Source: Gallionella sp. (GTDB taxonomy: Bacteria; Pseudomonadota; Gammaproteobacteria; Burkholderiales; Gallionellaceae). Taken from it: a DNA stretch of 49,210 bases. Under the pieces are notes generated by a model. The model did no database searches. It saw only the letters and a program-made list of their open reading frames with translations, and was not told the DNA's origin. The first letter of the stretch is position 1; every line of letters begins with the position of its first letter. The stretch covers positions 1 through 49,210 of the forward strand of contig JAUYJO010000097.1 in the NCBI GenBank assembly GCA_030700315.1. The letters run 5' to 3'. Shown one piece after another: positions 1 to 6,691 of this stretch. A program made the position numbers and the translations under genes.

Positions 1-18
1 ACAGAATAGGGGGGCGAT

Positions 19-277
19 ATGCAAACCATGCCAGAAACACCGAAGCGCGGACGGCCTGCAACGCACAAGGCCATGACCGCCACCGAGCGGCAACGCGCAA
101 GCCGTGCAGAGCGCAAGCGGCAAACCTTCGAGAGCTTCCCGCCCATGCATCTATCCTTGCTGCTATCGGGGGCAGGCAACCCAAGCTTTGCGTATGCTGG
201 CGATTAAACGTGACGTGTCACAAAAAGAGATTATCGAGAAATTGCTGATTGATGCCTACGCGGAATCGAAGGCGTGA
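19..277 (+). pseudogene. Frameshifted small DNA-binding (ribbon-helix-helix-like) protein
   Basis: The ATG at 19 follows a GGGGGG-rich Shine-Dalgarno and opens a basic N-terminus (KRGRPATHKAMTATERQRAS). As written the frame stops after 62 residues. If the five-G run at 168-172 is read as four, the frame continues through GQATQALRMLAIKRDVSQKE and IIEKLLIDAY to the stop at 275-277, giving about 85 residues. That tail looks like the two helices of a ribbon-helix-helix regulator; this is a pattern judgement. The gene lies just upstream of the HigB-like toxin and could be a regulator or antitoxin-like protein of the same island. Either the gene is broken or the sequence has a homopolymer error. 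Confidence 0.55.
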
Positions 278-285
278 CGTGTCAC
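210..285. promoter_or_regulatory. Pair of GTGACGTGTCAC palindromes, candidate operator
   Basis: The 12-bp sequence GTGACGTGTCAC occurs at 210-221 and again at 274-285. Each copy is an inverted repeat of GTGAC around a 2-bp spacer. The first lies in the coding sequence of the frameshifted regulator and the second overlaps its stop codon, about 50 bp before the HigB-like toxin start. Two identical palindromes upstream of a toxin-antitoxin operon fit an operator, but no binding protein can be named. Confidence 0.4.
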
Positions 286-333
286 GATAATCCTTCGTAT
301 TGATATTCGTGTCGTTATGCGATACATTGCGCC

Positions 334-612
334 ATGATTAAGACATTCAAGCATAAAGGGCTGAAAGCCTTTTTCGAGACTGGCAGCAAAGCGGGCATTC
401 AGCCGCACCATGCCGCGAGACTGGGGCAACAACTGTTGCGCCTCAATGTCGCCAAAGAACCCAACTACATGAGCGTGCCGGGTTGGAATCTGCACCCGCT
501 GACCGCAAACCTTGCCGGGCATTATTCGGTGACGGTAAACGGTAACTGGCGGATGACGTTCACGTTTGAGGGCACGGAGGCCGTGCTGGTGGACTATCAG
601 GACTATCACTAA
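334..612 (+). CDS. higB: HigB-like toxin (RelE superfamily, plasmid maintenance killer type)
   Basis: The 92-residue protein begins MIKTFKHKGLKAFFETG and ends MTFTFEGTEAVLVDYQDYH, the usual opening and closing of HigB/Killer-family toxins. These are ribosome-dependent mRNA endonucleases of the RelE fold. Length matches the family. The central LQLLRLN-like helix and the GNWRMTF strand are visible; the basic and aromatic residues in the last 30 positions are where HigB active-site residues lie. The gene is 15 bp upstream of a HigA-like gene in toxin-first order, typical of hig loci and opposite to most relBE loci. No strong Shine-Dalgarno is seen. The family call is confident; activity is inferred. 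Confidence 0.85.
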   Translation: MIKTFKHKGLKAFFETGSKAGIQPHHAARLGQQLLRLNVAKEPNYMSVPGWNLHPLTANLAGHYSVTVNGNWRMTFTFEGTEAVLVDYQDYH

Positions 613-626
613 AAGGAGAACCAACT

Positions 627-938
627 ATGGCACGCATGTTTAATCCGCCGCACCCCGGCCTGACCTTGCGCGATGACGTATTGCCCGCGCTGGGGTTGTC
701 TGTGACCGAAGCCGCGCAACAATTGGGGGTTGCCCGTGTGACATTATCTCGGGTGCTGAATGGTCGCGCCGCTATATCGCCGGAAATGGCCTTGCGCCTC
801 GAAGCGTGGCTGGGCAAAGAACGTGGCGGTCATGCCGATGCATGGATTGCCGAGCAATGCGCCTACGATATGTGGCAGGCCGAGCAGCGATTCAAAGTCG
901 CGCCGATGCACGTCCAACCCGCACCGATGACCGCATGA
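627..938 (+). CDS. higA: HigA-like antitoxin, XRE-type HTH (first copy)
   Basis: This 103-residue protein starts MARMFNPPHPGLTLRDDVLP and carries the HigA/VapI helix-turn-helix: LSVTEAAQQLGVARVTLSRV followed by LNGRAAISPEMALRLEAWLG, at about residues 24-64. The family neutralises HigB and represses its own operon. A good Shine-Dalgarno (AAAAGGAG) precedes the ATG. The C-terminal part has the usual MWQAEQ helix. The stop overlaps the start of a second HigA-like gene by ATGA, so the two antitoxins should be co-translated. Confidence 0.85.
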   Translation: MARMFNPPHPGLTLRDDVLPALGLSVTEAAQQLGVARVTLSRVLNGRAAISPEMALRLEAWLGKERGGHADAWIAEQCAYDMWQAEQRFKVAPMHVQPAPMTA

Positions 939-1222
939 GCAGAATGCATAGCCCCGCGCACCCCGGCGAAGTGCTGCGCGAATTTATCCCCGAAGGTATG
1001 ACCGTCACGAAAACGGTGCAGCGACTGGGCGTTTCGCGCGTCATGCTCTCGCGCGTGCTCAATGGCCGTTCGGCGATGACGGCGGACATGGCAATCCGTA
1101 TTGGCCTGCTTACCGGCACCACACCGGAATCATGGCTTACCAACCAAGTGCAATGGGACTTGTGGCAAGCCGGGAAACAGCCGAAGCCTAAAATCAAGCC
1201 GCTGGAGCGAATGGCAGCATAA
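935..1222 (+). CDS. HigA-like antitoxin, XRE-type HTH (second copy)
   Basis: A 95-residue paralogue of the preceding gene. It starts at the ATG at 935, inside the ATGA overlap; an upstream in-frame ATG at 806 lies inside the first antitoxin and is unlikely. It has HSPAHPGEVLREFIPEGMTV, an HTH (TKTVQRLGVSRVMLSRVLNG) and the IGLLTGTTPESWLTNQVQWD tail that is textbook HigA. It is closer to canonical HigA than the first copy, which has an irregular segment after the HTH. One toxin with two tandem antitoxins is unusual. The second could be the functional partner, a co-repressor, or a leftover of a second module that lost its toxin. Confidence 0.8.
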   Translation: MSRMHSPAHPGEVLREFIPEGMTVTKTVQRLGVSRVMLSRVLNGRSAMTADMAIRIGLLTGTTPESWLTNQVQWDLWQAGKQPKPKIKPLERMAA

Positions 1223-1332
1223 CGAGTTTACCCCGCATACTCTGCGACTAATTACCAAAGGGGAAGAGCCGGTCACCTTCACCGGCCTGGCGGGGGTTCC
1301 CGATTGAAGGCTGACACCGGAAGGGATGCGGC

Positions 1333-1641
1333 ATGTATCGAGTGGAACTTGGAAGCGATGACTTCGACGGGGATAGCGATGCGGTCAAGGTCGCAAATGC
1401 AGCCAGTGCAATAGCAAAACTGTTGCTGGCAAAAGGCAACAAAAATAAATTTCAGGCCGAGCGCGATGCGTGGCCGCATATCATCACGGGCATCACTGCC
1501 GGAAAACTGCACCCCTTCAACCCGGCAACCCTAGACCTGTATTCGGCAGAACATTGCGCCGATGGGGTTGTGCGCTTCGATGAGCTGGTGGCGTGGGGAC
1601 AATGGTGCAAGCGGTTTAATTTTGTGAAGCAAGCAGTATAA
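1333..1641 (+). CDS. Hypothetical protein, 102 residues
   Basis: The gene starts with ATG after a weak purine stretch (GGAAGGGATGCGGC) and encodes an acidic N-terminus (YRVELGSDDFDGDSDAVKV), an alanine-rich helix and a tryptophan-rich end (ELVAWGQWCKRFNF). No family is recognised with confidence. The size and position next to a toxin-antitoxin locus fit mobile-island cargo. The stop codon lies exactly where a fragment of an RCC1-repeat gene begins in another frame, so the 3' end may itself be a recombination junction and the natural C-terminus may be lost. Confidence 0.5.
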   Translation: MYRVELGSDDFDGDSDAVKVANAASAIAKLLLAKGNKNKFQAERDAWPHIITGITAGKLHPFNPATLDLYSAEHCADGVVRFDELVAWGQWCKRFNFVKQAV

Positions 1642-1724
1642 CTACTTCGGCCAACTGGGCGATGGCACCACGACGGATCGCCCAAGCCCGGTGACGGTGC
1701 CGGGGTTGACCGGGGTAGTTCAGG
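1640..1724 (+). pseudogene. Remnant of an RCC1-repeat gene
   Basis: In the frame beginning AAC at 1640 the DNA reads [20 protein letters not shown] followed by PGLTGVVQA, a single well-conserved RCC1-type propeller motif (G-QLGDGTT, then a P-V strand). There is no start codon or signal peptide, and the fragment runs into the 3' end of the convergent GldG-like gene at 1720. It is a scar of a larger gene. The same motif type occurs seven times in the giant protein at 38664, so the fragment may derive from a paralogue by deletion or rearrangement. Confidence 0.6.
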
Positions 1725-3192
1725 CACGGCGGCGCTTCCACCACAGCAATCCCCCGGCTCCCGCCAGCAGCAGCGGCAAGCCGACCAGGAAGCCGATGCC
1801 GATCACGGCGAGCTGCGTTTTGCCGAGCACTAGGCTGCTGTCCTTCGCGGCGCGCGGTTGCAGGGTGATGAGATGTTCCTCGCCCGCCAGCCAGTTCACC
1901 ATGTTCACGCCCAGATCGACGTTGCCGGCGTTGCCGGCGAAGCTGTTGGCGAGGAACGCGCCGCTGCCGACCACCACGATGCGCTGTTCGCGATCATTGA
2001 TGTTGCGCTGCAACGCCAGCGCGATGACGGCGGGGCCGGGCGTGTCGTGCTGCTTGTCGAACGCGTGCCCGGATAAAGGGTTTGCGTCGTGTGGCTTGTC
2101 GCCGGGCGCGTTGCTGCCGGTCGCATTGCGGCTTACCCAGCCGCGCGCGGCGGCTTCCACCAGCACGCCGTGCTGCCAGTCCGGATTTTCGTTCCACACC
2201 AGCGGGCGCGCGGCAGGGAAGGCGGTAATCAAGTCGAAATTGCGCGTGATGGCGTGCGGCGGGTAGGCCGCGCCCAGCGACCAGGTGGGGGGCGCATTCA
2301 TTTCGGCGGCGGCCGGATCGATCACGATGCCGGGCGGCAGCAGTAAATCGAGCTCCTCGGCGAGGCGCTCCAGACCCCGCAGCGGCTCGGCGTCCAGCAG
2401 CCAGAGCAGGTTGCCGCCGCGCTCGATATAGCGCAGCAGCTTGTCCACTTCGCCGGGCATCAGATCGAGTTGTGGCTGGGTAATCACCAGCACGGCGGTA
2501 TTGTTCGGCACTTCCTGCGCCAGCGTGAGGTTGAGGCTGGCGATGCGGAAGCCGTTCTGCCCGAGCTTCGTGCCGAACGGATCGCCGAGATCATGGTTGG
2601 CGATGCCGTCCAGCTTGCGCTCGCCATGCCCGTCCAAATACATCACCACTTGATTGCGCCTGTGCGCCAGGCGCAGCAGCAGGGCGGTGAGGGTTTGTTC
2701 GTTGATCTGGGTGAGGTGTTCGCTGCGCCCGGCGTATTCGATCACCATCTCGCCGTTAAGCTGGACGCGTGCGGCGCGGGCTTTTTCCGGCTCTTTCTCC
2801 GGGTCGATAAACAGCAGATTCACGTCGGGTTTGTAACGCTGGTAGAGCGACACGATGTTGCTGATAATCTTGCGGATATCGCCGAGGCGCGCATCCTGTT
2901 CGGTGGCATACACCGCGATGTTGACCGGGCCATCCAGTTGGCCGAGCACTTCCACGCTGGCCGGTTCGAGGCTGTTCATGGTGTTGTGCGTGACATCGCG
3001 CTGCACCGGGTATTGGGCGGCCAGATAACCCAGCCCCAGCGCGACGCCGGACACCAGCAGCACGAACAGCAGGTTGCGCAGCGCAGGATAAATGTGAAAT
3101 TCGCGCAGCGATTCGTTTGCTCCCTCGCCCGCTTGCGGGAGAGGGTTGGGGTGAGGGGGGCGGGCCTGCCCGCAGGCGAGAAATTTACGCAC
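1720..3192 (-). CDS. GldG-family ABC exporter accessory protein
   Basis: A 490-residue protein with one N-terminal membrane segment (LRNLLFVLLVSGVALGLGYL, residues about 38-57), a large periplasmic region and a C-terminal membrane segment (LAVIGIGFLVGLPLLLAGAG) ending in a basic KRRRA anchor. This is the layout of GldG/DUF4350-type proteins that partner an ABC-2 permease and ATPase. It starts with GTG at 3192, 6 bp after the permease stop, with GGTGAGA as ribosome binding site. The N-terminus is odd: residues about 11-32 (RPPHPNPLPQAGEGANESLR) are translated REP-like repeat, lying before the first membrane segment. The transported substrate is unknown. Confidence 0.8.
   Translation of the reverse strand: MRKFLACGQARPPHPNPLPQAGEGANESLREFHIYPALRNLLFVLLVSGVALGLGYLAAQYPVQRDVTHNTMNSLEPASVEVLGQLDGPVNIAVYATEQDARLGDIRKIISNIVSLYQRYKPDVNLLFIDPEKEPEKARAARVQLNGEMVIEYAGRSEHLTQINEQTLTALLLRLAHRRNQVVMYLDGHGERKLDGIANHDLGDPFGTKLGQNGFRIASLNLTLAQEVPNNTAVLVITQPQLDLMPGEVDKLLRYIERGGNLLWLLDAEPLRGLERLAEELDLLLPPGIVIDPAAAEMNAPPTWSLGAAYPPHAITRNFDLITAFPAARPLVWNENPDWQHGVLVEAAARGWVSRNATGSNAPGDKPHDANPLSGHAFDKQHDTPGPAVIALALQRNINDREQRIVVVGSGAFLANSFAGNAGNVDLGVNMVNWLAGEEHLITLQPRAAKDSSLVLGKTQLAVIGIGFLVGLPLLLAGAGGLLWWKRRRA
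3094..3180. repeat. REP-like palindrome inside the GldG-like gene
   Basis: The stretch contains the core CCGCTTGCGG in a CCCTCGCC/GGGAGAGGG palindrome, flanked by GTGAAATTCGCGCAGCGATT, the inverse of the GAATCGCTGCGCGAGTTTCA tail seen beside other copies (near 5080, 19970, 32680 and 48415). It is read through as coding sequence near the start of the GldG-like gene. Confidence 0.75.
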
Positions 3193-3198
3193 GATGTC

Positions 3199-3942
3199 TC
3201 ACCAGTAAATTCGGTTGTTGTGGATGCGGCGCATTGCCAGCAACAGGAAAAATACGCTGAACAACACGAAAAAGGCGGCATCCCCGCTGTCCAGCAAACC
3301 GATATTAAAATTCTGGAAATGGCTGAGCGGTGAAACGAAATGCCAGGGCGAGCCTTCCGCGGTCGCGCCGAGGTCGGCCAGCCACAGACCGACCAATACC
3401 GCCAGCGCGCCGATGGCGGCGATGACCGGCTGGGTGGTGAGCGCGGAAATATACAACCCTACCGCGACATAGCTGGCGGTGAGCAGTAACAGGCCGAGCA
3501 GATTGCTCAGCAGCAGGCCGTGATCGAGCTCGGTGCCGAGTGTCAGGGTGTAAAGCATCAGCGGCACACCGGAAATCAGTACGGCCAGAAAAATCATCAG
3601 ACCGAAAAACTTGCCGAGCACGATCTGGCTACCGGACAGCGGTGCCGAAAGCAGCAGCGCAAGCGTATGATTGCGGCGCTCCTCGGCGATCAGGCGCATG
3701 GTGAACATCGGCACCAGCATCATCAGCAGCAACGCGACCGTGTTGAACAGCGGGGCGGCAACCGTCATCGTCACGCCGGGCGGGTTGGCGAGCTGCGCCA
3801 GCTGCGGCTGGATGGCCAGAAATGCCTCCAGACGCGCCAGAAAAAACCAGGCAAAAATAAATTGCAGCACGGCGAGCACCAGCCAGGTGGAGGGCATGGC
3901 AAACAGGCTGCGCAGTTCGCGCAGCGCGAGCAGGCGGATCAT
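3199..3942 (-). CDS. ABC-2 type transporter permease (GldF-like)
   Basis: A 247-residue integral membrane protein with six predicted hydrophobic segments, beginning MIRLLALRELRSLFAMPSTW. It includes the RLIAEERRNHTLALLLSAPL motif that is diagnostic of ABC-2/NosY/GldF permeases (an EER and T-LLL-PL signature just after the second membrane segment). It overlaps the upstream ATPase gene by 4 bases (ATGA), so they are translationally coupled. With the downstream GldG-like protein it forms a three-gene exporter. The permease is short, as expected for the Gld/CcmB-like class. Confidence 0.85.
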   Translation of the reverse strand: MIRLLALRELRSLFAMPSTWLVLAVLQFIFAWFFLARLEAFLAIQPQLAQLANPPGVTMTVAAPLFNTVALLLMMLVPMFTMRLIAEERRNHTLALLLSAPLSGSQIVLGKFFGLMIFLAVLISGVPLMLYTLTLGTELDHGLLLSNLLGLLLLTASYVAVGLYISALTTQPVIAAIGALAVLVGLWLADLGATAEGSPWHFVSPLSHFQNFNIGLLDSGDAAFFVLFSVFFLLLAMRRIHNNRIYW

Positions 3943-4928
3943 GAGGTTGCCCCCGTGGTATTTTTCCCGGTTTCTGAAGCCCTGGCATCGGTGATTTGGG
4001 CAAACACTTCCTCCAGCGTGGCTTGCAACGGTGCGAGCTGTTCCAATTGCCAGTCGCGCTGCGCCGCCAGCACCAGCAGCGTGTCGACAACATGGGCATC
4101 CGGCGCATGCAGTATGCGGAAGCGTGTGGCGGAAAGCGGCTCGACGCCACTGATGCCCGCGATGCCTTTTAGCTCATCCAGAGGCGGCGGGTTGCGCAGG
4201 CTGACGATAAAACCCGAAACGCCGCCATACTGCTGCATGTGTGCGCTGGTGTCGCTGTAGATCAGCCTGCCGTGCTGCATGATTTCCACGCGGTCGCACA
4301 CGCTTTCCACTTCGCCGAGCAAATGCGTGGAAAGAATCACGCTACCGCTATCGCCCAATTCGCGGATCAGTGCGCGGATGTCGCGGATTTGTGTGGGATC
4401 CAGGCCAACGGTGGGCTCGTCCAGCACGACCACGGCGGGGCTGTGAATAATGGCTTGCGCGATGCCGATACGCTGCTGATAGCCCTTGGACAGCGTGCCG
4501 ATGATTTTCTTGCCGACCGCTTCCAGGCCGCAGCGTTGCTTGGCCAGGGTGAGCGCTGTGGCGGCGGTGTCTGATGGCATGCCGCGCAGGCGCGCGGCAA
4601 AGGTCAGATAATCGTCCACACTGAGTTCGCGGTACAGCGGTGGGGTTTCCGGCAGATAACCGATCTGCGCCTTGGCCCGCTCGGGTCGGCGCAACAGGTC
4701 GATGCCACAAATTTCAATGCCGCTTTCATTTCCCCCGACGCCGTTGGGCAGCAAGCAGCCGGTCAGCATTTGCAGCGTAGTGCTCTTGCCCGCGCCGTTG
4801 TGCCCGAGCAAGCCCAATACCTCGCCGCGCTTGAGTTCCAGCGACACGTTGTGAATGACTTGCCGGTTGCCGAAGCGGCGCGACAGGTTGCGCGCGGCAA
4901 GCGTTATTTCGGGGGGGGCGTTGGACAA
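3939..4928 (-). CDS. ABC transporter ATP-binding protein (GldA/CcmA-like)
   Basis: A 329-residue cytoplasmic ATPase. Walker A is GHNGAGKST (about residues 42-50), the Q-loop is in IGYLPETPPLYRELSVDDYL, the signature is LSKGYQQRIGIAQA, Walker B is VVVLDEPTVGLDP, and the switch histidine is in ILSTHLL. The 90-residue C-terminal extension with EPLSATRFRIL is usual for drug/multisubstrate exporter ATPases paired with ABC-2 permeases. It is first in the three-gene minus-strand operon. Upstream is a 16-bp inverted repeat and a REP element rather than an obvious promoter. The substrate cannot be inferred. Confidence 0.88.
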   Translation of the reverse strand: MSNAPPEITLAARNLSRRFGNRQVIHNVSLELKRGEVLGLLGHNGAGKSTTLQMLTGCLLPNGVGGNESGIEICGIDLLRRPERAKAQIGYLPETPPLYRELSVDDYLTFAARLRGMPSDTAATALTLAKQRCGLEAVGKKIIGTLSKGYQQRIGIAQAIIHSPAVVVLDEPTVGLDPTQIRDIRALIRELGDSGSVILSTHLLGEVESVCDRVEIMQHGRLIYSDTSAHMQQYGGVSGFIVSLRNPPPLDELKGIAGISGVEPLSATRFRILHAPDAHVVDTLLVLAAQRDWQLEQLAPLQATLEEVFAQITDARASETGKNTTGATS

Positions 4929-4983
4929 AGTTGGGTTGCCGTCGTGGTTGTGGGTTGAGGTTGCACTTTACCGAATATAACCC

Positions 4984-5105
4984 AACGGGCATGGCAAGTG
5001 TGCCACACCTGATTATGAAACTTGCCATGCCCGTTTCCCCCTATCCAACTTTCCCCCGCAAGCGGGAGAAAGGGCAAACGAATCGCTGCGCGAGTTTCAC
5101 GTTAA
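4984..5105. repeat. Composite repeat: 16-bp inverted repeat plus REP-like element
   Basis: AACGGGCATGGCAAGT (4984-4999) and its exact reverse complement (5020-5035) form a hairpin. Immediately after it lies a REP-like copy (CCCCCGCAAGCGGGAG) with the tail GAATCGCTGCGCGAGTTTCA CGTTAA. Related GGGCATGGCA hairpins occur near 6140, 11025, 21475 and 37050, so this is one family. It fills the gap between the ATPase gene and xthA. Confidence 0.75.
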
Positions 5106-5119
5106 TACGCGCGCTCCCA

Positions 5120-5896
5120 CTACCCCAGTTCCAGAGCCAGTTCCAGAACCACCGGCGTGTGGTCGGAAGGGCGCTCCAGCTTGCGCGGGGCTTTGTCGAT
5201 CACGCAGCTTTTGCATTGCGCCACCAGCGGGTCGCTGACCAGAATATGGTCGATGCGCAGCCCCAGATTGCGGCGCAACGCCATCATGCGGTAGTCCCAC
5301 CATGAATAGGATTTTTCCGCCTGTTCGAACAGGCGGAAGCCATCGTGCAGGCCCAGTTGTAAAAGGTTGCGGAACTCCTGACGCTCCGGCTCGCTGACCA
5401 GCACATTGCCCTGCCATGCGACCGGGTCATAGACATCGCGGTCTTCCGGCGCGATATTGTAGTCCCCCAGCAGCGCCAGTTTGGGGTGGCGCGTCAGCTC
5501 TACTTTCAGCCAGTCGTGCAATGCGGCAAGCCACGCGAGTTTGTATTGATACTTGTCGGAATCGACGCTCTGGCCGTTCGGCACATACACGCACACCACG
5601 CGAATATCGCCGACTGTGGCGGCAATAACGCGTTTTTGTTCGTCGGCAAAATCCGGGATGCCCATCTGCACGTCGCCGGATGGGGTGCGGCTCAGGATCG
5701 CCACGCCGTTATAAGTTTTCTGTCCGCTGAATACACTGTGATAGCCAGCCGCCAGCAATTCTGCTTGCGGAAAATCCCTGTCCTGTTGTTTGGTTTCCTG
5801 CAGGCACAACACATCGACCGGGTTGGCGGCAAGCCAGTCCAATACCTGCGGCAGGCGCACCTTGAGCGAATTGACGTTCCAGGTTGCTAATTTCAT
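5120..5896 (-). CDS. xthA: Exodeoxyribonuclease III
   Basis: A 258-residue EEP-fold nuclease that acts as AP endonuclease and 3'-5' exonuclease in base-excision repair. Visible motifs are the opening [25 protein letters not shown] with the metal-binding glutamate (about residue 34), [15 protein letters not shown] with catalytic D and N (about 145 and 147), the SWWDYR loop, [11 protein letters not shown], and the terminal [11 protein letters not shown] with the active-site D-H pair. The ATG at 5896 is chosen because it starts the conserved motif; an in-frame extension to 5959 runs into a repeat. Length is typical. It is probably monocistronic. Confidence 0.95.
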   Translation of the reverse strand: MKLATWNVNSLKVRLPQVLDWLAANPVDVLCLQETKQQDRDFPQAELLAAGYHSVFSGQKTYNGVAILSRTPSGDVQMGIPDFADEQKRVIAATVGDIRVVCVYVPNGQSVDSDKYQYKLAWLAALHDWLKVELTRHPKLALLGDYNIAPEDRDVYDPVAWQGNVLVSEPERQEFRNLLQLGLHDGFRLFEQAEKSYSWWDYRMMALRRNLGLRIDHILVSDPLVAQCKSCVIDKAPRKLERPSDHTPVVLELALELG

Positions 5897-5920
5897 AAAA
5901 ACTTGAACGCGAAATGACAC

Positions 5921-6162
5921 AAAATGGAACCCCGAACCCCTGGTGAAACAACTAGCCATTCGACTAGGCCATCAAAAGGCGATGGCCAAGTCGCTGGTTA
6001 TCCCGGCCTCCCCCACTTCGACAAGCTCAGGACAGGCTTGTCAGGGGAGGAGGTGGGCTCTCCCCCTGACAAGGGGGAGCTGGAGGGGGTTCGGGGTAAA
6101 AGGTGGAGCAATCTTGCGAGACGTTTCATCATCAGGGATGGCAACTTTGCCATGCCTGTCAG
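5921..6162. repeat. Composite palindromic repeat between xthA and HU gene
   Basis: The element runs from AAAATGGAACCCC to the TGCCATGCC hairpin. It contains a copy of the conserved hairpin element (AACTAGC at 5950 pairing with GCTGGTT at 5993-5999), a TTCGACAAGCTCAGGACAGG insertion, and the CCCCTGACAAGGGGGAGCTG segment. The part from about 5930 to 6010 is nearly identical to 21530-21610. Similar composites lie at 11020-11214, 18142-18324 and 37990-38130. Confidence 0.8.
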
Positions 6163-6191
6163 GCAATCGCCCAGATTCACGGGCGGTTGCC
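6162..6191. terminator. Strong hairpin downstream of the HU gene
   Basis: GGCAATCGCCC (6162-6172) pairs with GGGCGGTTGCC (6181-6191) over 11 positions with one G-U pair and an 8-base loop. It sits about 10 bp past the HU stop codon, which fits a transcription terminator, but no clear U-tract follows on the minus strand, so a repeat-derived hairpin is also possible. Confidence 0.45.
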
Positions 6192-6201
6192 ATTAGAGCA
6201 G

Positions 6202-6486
6202 CTATTTTTTGACACCATTCACAGCGGCCTTGAGAGTAGCGCCAGCCTTGAATGCCGGAGCCTTGGAGGCCTTGATTTTGAGCTCTGCGCCGGTAGCCGG
6301 GTTGCGGCCGGTGCGTGCGGCGCGTTTGCGTACTTCAAAAGTGCCGAAGCCAACCAGTGCAACGTTGTCACCCTTCTTCAAGGTGGCGGTGATGATTTCA
6401 ATCAGTGCTGCTATGTTGCGGTCAGCGTCAGCCTTGGTGCTGCCGGTTTTGGTTGCCAATGCGTCTATCAGTTCTTTGCGGTTCAT
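6202..6486 (-). CDS. hup: HU-family nucleoid DNA-binding protein
   Basis: A 94-residue basic protein, MNRKELIDALATKTGSTKAD, with the family signature GFGTFEVRKRAARTGRNPAT (the beta-arm with the proline-containing tip that intercalates into DNA) at about residues 46-65. It ends in an alanine/lysine-rich tail (KAGATLKAAVNGVKK). Length is as expected for HU subunits. AGGGGAT lies 7 bases before the ATG. It works as a dimer that bends DNA. It could be HU-alpha, HU-beta or a single-type HU; the exact subtype cannot be fixed. Confidence 0.93.
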   Translation of the reverse strand: MNRKELIDALATKTGSTKADADRNIAALIEIITATLKKGDNVALVGFGTFEVRKRAARTGRNPATGAELKIKASKAPAFKAGATLKAAVNGVKK

Positions 6487-6691
6487 GTGATTTATCCCCT
6501 GTGGTTGGTTGCTGCCCTATGCAGCAGATCAAAGTCTAGCACTAAAATCGGGCGGCTATAAGAGTCTCGCGCCTGTCCAACGACAAAATGAGCGCCAAAA
6601 TGAGCGTTGTCAGCAAGCCGGATACCCGCCACAATAACCATTTCGGATTACCCTTCACGCGAATGCGATCAACTATCTGAAAGGATTTTCA

